DNA of 12,607 nucleotides from Brevundimonas vancanneytii (GTDB lineage: Bacteria > Pseudomonadota > Alphaproteobacteria > Caulobacterales > Caulobacteraceae), in assembly GCA_945874855.1 (NCBI GenBank), contig CAMCIP010000049.1, forward strand, positions 1-12,607, in the 5' to 3' direction. Positions 12,253-12,607 of this stretch are shown piece by piece (the stretch's first letter is position 1; each line of letters begins with the position of its first letter). A program made the position numbers and the translations under genes. The notes below the pieces were generated by a model. It ran no database searches and was not told where the DNA came from. It saw nothing but the letters and a program-made list of their open reading frames with translations.

Positions 12253-12607
12253 GGGCGGCCTGGCTGCGGGCCCTGACCCCGCTGGGCTGGGTCGGCGTCG
12301 CGGGAGCCGCGATCCTGGTCACGGGGGCGCTGGCAGGCGGTCTGGGCTTCCGCTGGGACCCCTTCGACCGCGCCGAGCGCCGCCGCGAAGCCGCCGTGGC
12401 GCGGGCGGCCAGGGCCGAGGGCGCAGAACGGGCCCGGAGCCTGGAAGTCGAGGGCGGCCGCGAGCTTCTGCGCCGCCGTGAAGAACTACATCAGACGCGG
12501 GCGCGGGCGATCGAGTTGACCGTCGCCGCCGTTACCCTGGCCGAGGAGGCCCACGATGCCGAAATCCCCCTGGACCTCGCTCGCGCCACTCGGCTGCGCG
12601 CTCATGA
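12249..12607 (+). CDS. Rz-like inner-membrane spanin (i-spanin), partial
   Basis: At least 119 residues; the frame is open at the window end. It has one N-terminal TM segment (about 11-33, LGWVGVAGAAILVTGALAGGLGF), then a long charged, Ala/Glu/Arg-rich helix (about 41-100) predicted to be a coiled coil crossing the periplasm. This is the Rz-type i-spanin layout, and the position right after the endolysin fits. GGAGG at 12236-12240 lies 8 nt upstream and the ATG overlaps the endolysin stop (ATGA). With its o-spanin partner it would fuse inner and outer membranes in the last lysis step. The C-terminal end lies outside the window. Confidence 0.75.
   Translation, partial: MRAAWLRALTPLGWVGVAGAAILVTGALAGGLGFRWDPFDRAERRREAAVARAARAEGAERARSLEVEGGRELLRRREELHQTRARAIELTVAAVTLAEEAHDAEIPLDLARATRLRAH
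12556..12607 (+). CDS. Nested Rz1-like outer-membrane spanin (o-spanin) start, partial
   Basis: Inside the Rz gene, in the +1 frame, ATG at 12556 opens MPKSPWTSLAPLGCALM before the window ends. A perfect GAGGAGG (12543-12549) lies 6 nt upstream, although it is itself coding sequence of Rz. The start has a Lys near the N-terminus and then a hydrophobic stretch with a Cys (C14 in PLGCA), as expected for a lipoprotein signal. The lipobox may be this one, although -3 is Pro, or may lie further on. Phage lambda uses the same nested +1 arrangement for Rz/Rz1. Only 17 residues are visible. Confidence 0.5.
   Translation, partial: MPKSPWTSLAPLGCALM

Larger units (their letters stand above)
10026..12607 (+). 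mobile_element. Phage- or GTA-like module (left part): adhesin plus lysis cassette
   Basis: Six consecutive plus-strand genes from 10026 to the right edge fit phage tail-fibre and lysis functions: DUF2793/glycine-rich adhesin, a small acidic ORF, holin, M15 endolysin, Rz and a nested Rz1 candidate. Four starts are linked by ATGA overlaps or nesting. No integrase, terminase, portal or capsid gene is in the window, so complete prophage, remnant and gene transfer agent cannot be told apart. Confidence 0.7.

Noticed and set aside
1..12607. CRISPR array, tRNA or rRNA gene, insertion sequence
   Set aside because: No regularly spaced direct repeats, cloverleaf, ribosomal RNA or transposase was recognised on either strand.

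Overview
This is a very GC-rich, densely packed chromosomal window whose gene content fits an alphaproteobacterium, most likely of the Caulobacterales (Brevundimonas-like). That assignment is an inference from protein families and gene order (for example DUF1285 - CoA-pyrophosphatase Nudix - CCA-adding enzyme), not from a database match.

Layout. (1) Minus strand, 1-1840: a secreted protein made of three four-cysteine repeats lies upstream of exodeoxyribonuclease III (xth). A possible further gene start follows at the left edge. (2) Plus strand, 2094-6913: a metallo-beta-lactamase-fold hydrolase (TTG start) and a crotonase with an isomerase-like rather than hydratase-like active site, then a GNAT acetyltransferase, then a tightly overlapping DUF1285 / Nudix CoA pyrophosphatase / tRNA CCA-adding enzyme operon. 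(3) Minus strand, 6885-7850: a membrane-anchored endonuclease/exonuclease/phosphatase protein whose 3' end overlaps the CCA gene antisense. (4) Plus strand, 7903-9741: a DUF4112 membrane protein, then an ECF sigma factor coupled by ATGA to a membrane-bound RskA-type anti-sigma factor. (5) A 284-bp gap with a terminator-like hairpin. (6) Plus strand, 10026 to the right edge: a phage- or GTA-like module. It has a DUF2793 protein with a long glycine-rich C-terminal domain (probable fibre or adhesin), a 48-residue acidic ORF, a two-TM holin-like protein, an M15-type L-alanyl-D-glutamate peptidase-like endolysin and an Rz-like spanin. An Rz1-like start is nested in the +1 frame of the Rz gene and is cut by the window end.

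How the parts work together. The housekeeping part covers DNA repair, acyl-CoA chemistry, CoA-nucleotide clean-up and tRNA maturation. The sigma/anti-sigma pair is a self-contained signalling unit. The right end is a complete-looking lysis cassette: holin to open the inner membrane, endolysin to cut peptidoglycan, spanins to join inner and outer membranes. It sits directly behind a tail-adhesin-like gene. Whether it belongs to a prophage, a remnant or a gene transfer agent cannot be decided without the sequence to the right. The most interesting items are the nested Rz1 candidate, the glycine-rich adhesin, the three CTAG sites that all sit just before Shine-Dalgarno-less starts, the 12-cysteine repeat protein and the isomerase-like crotonase.
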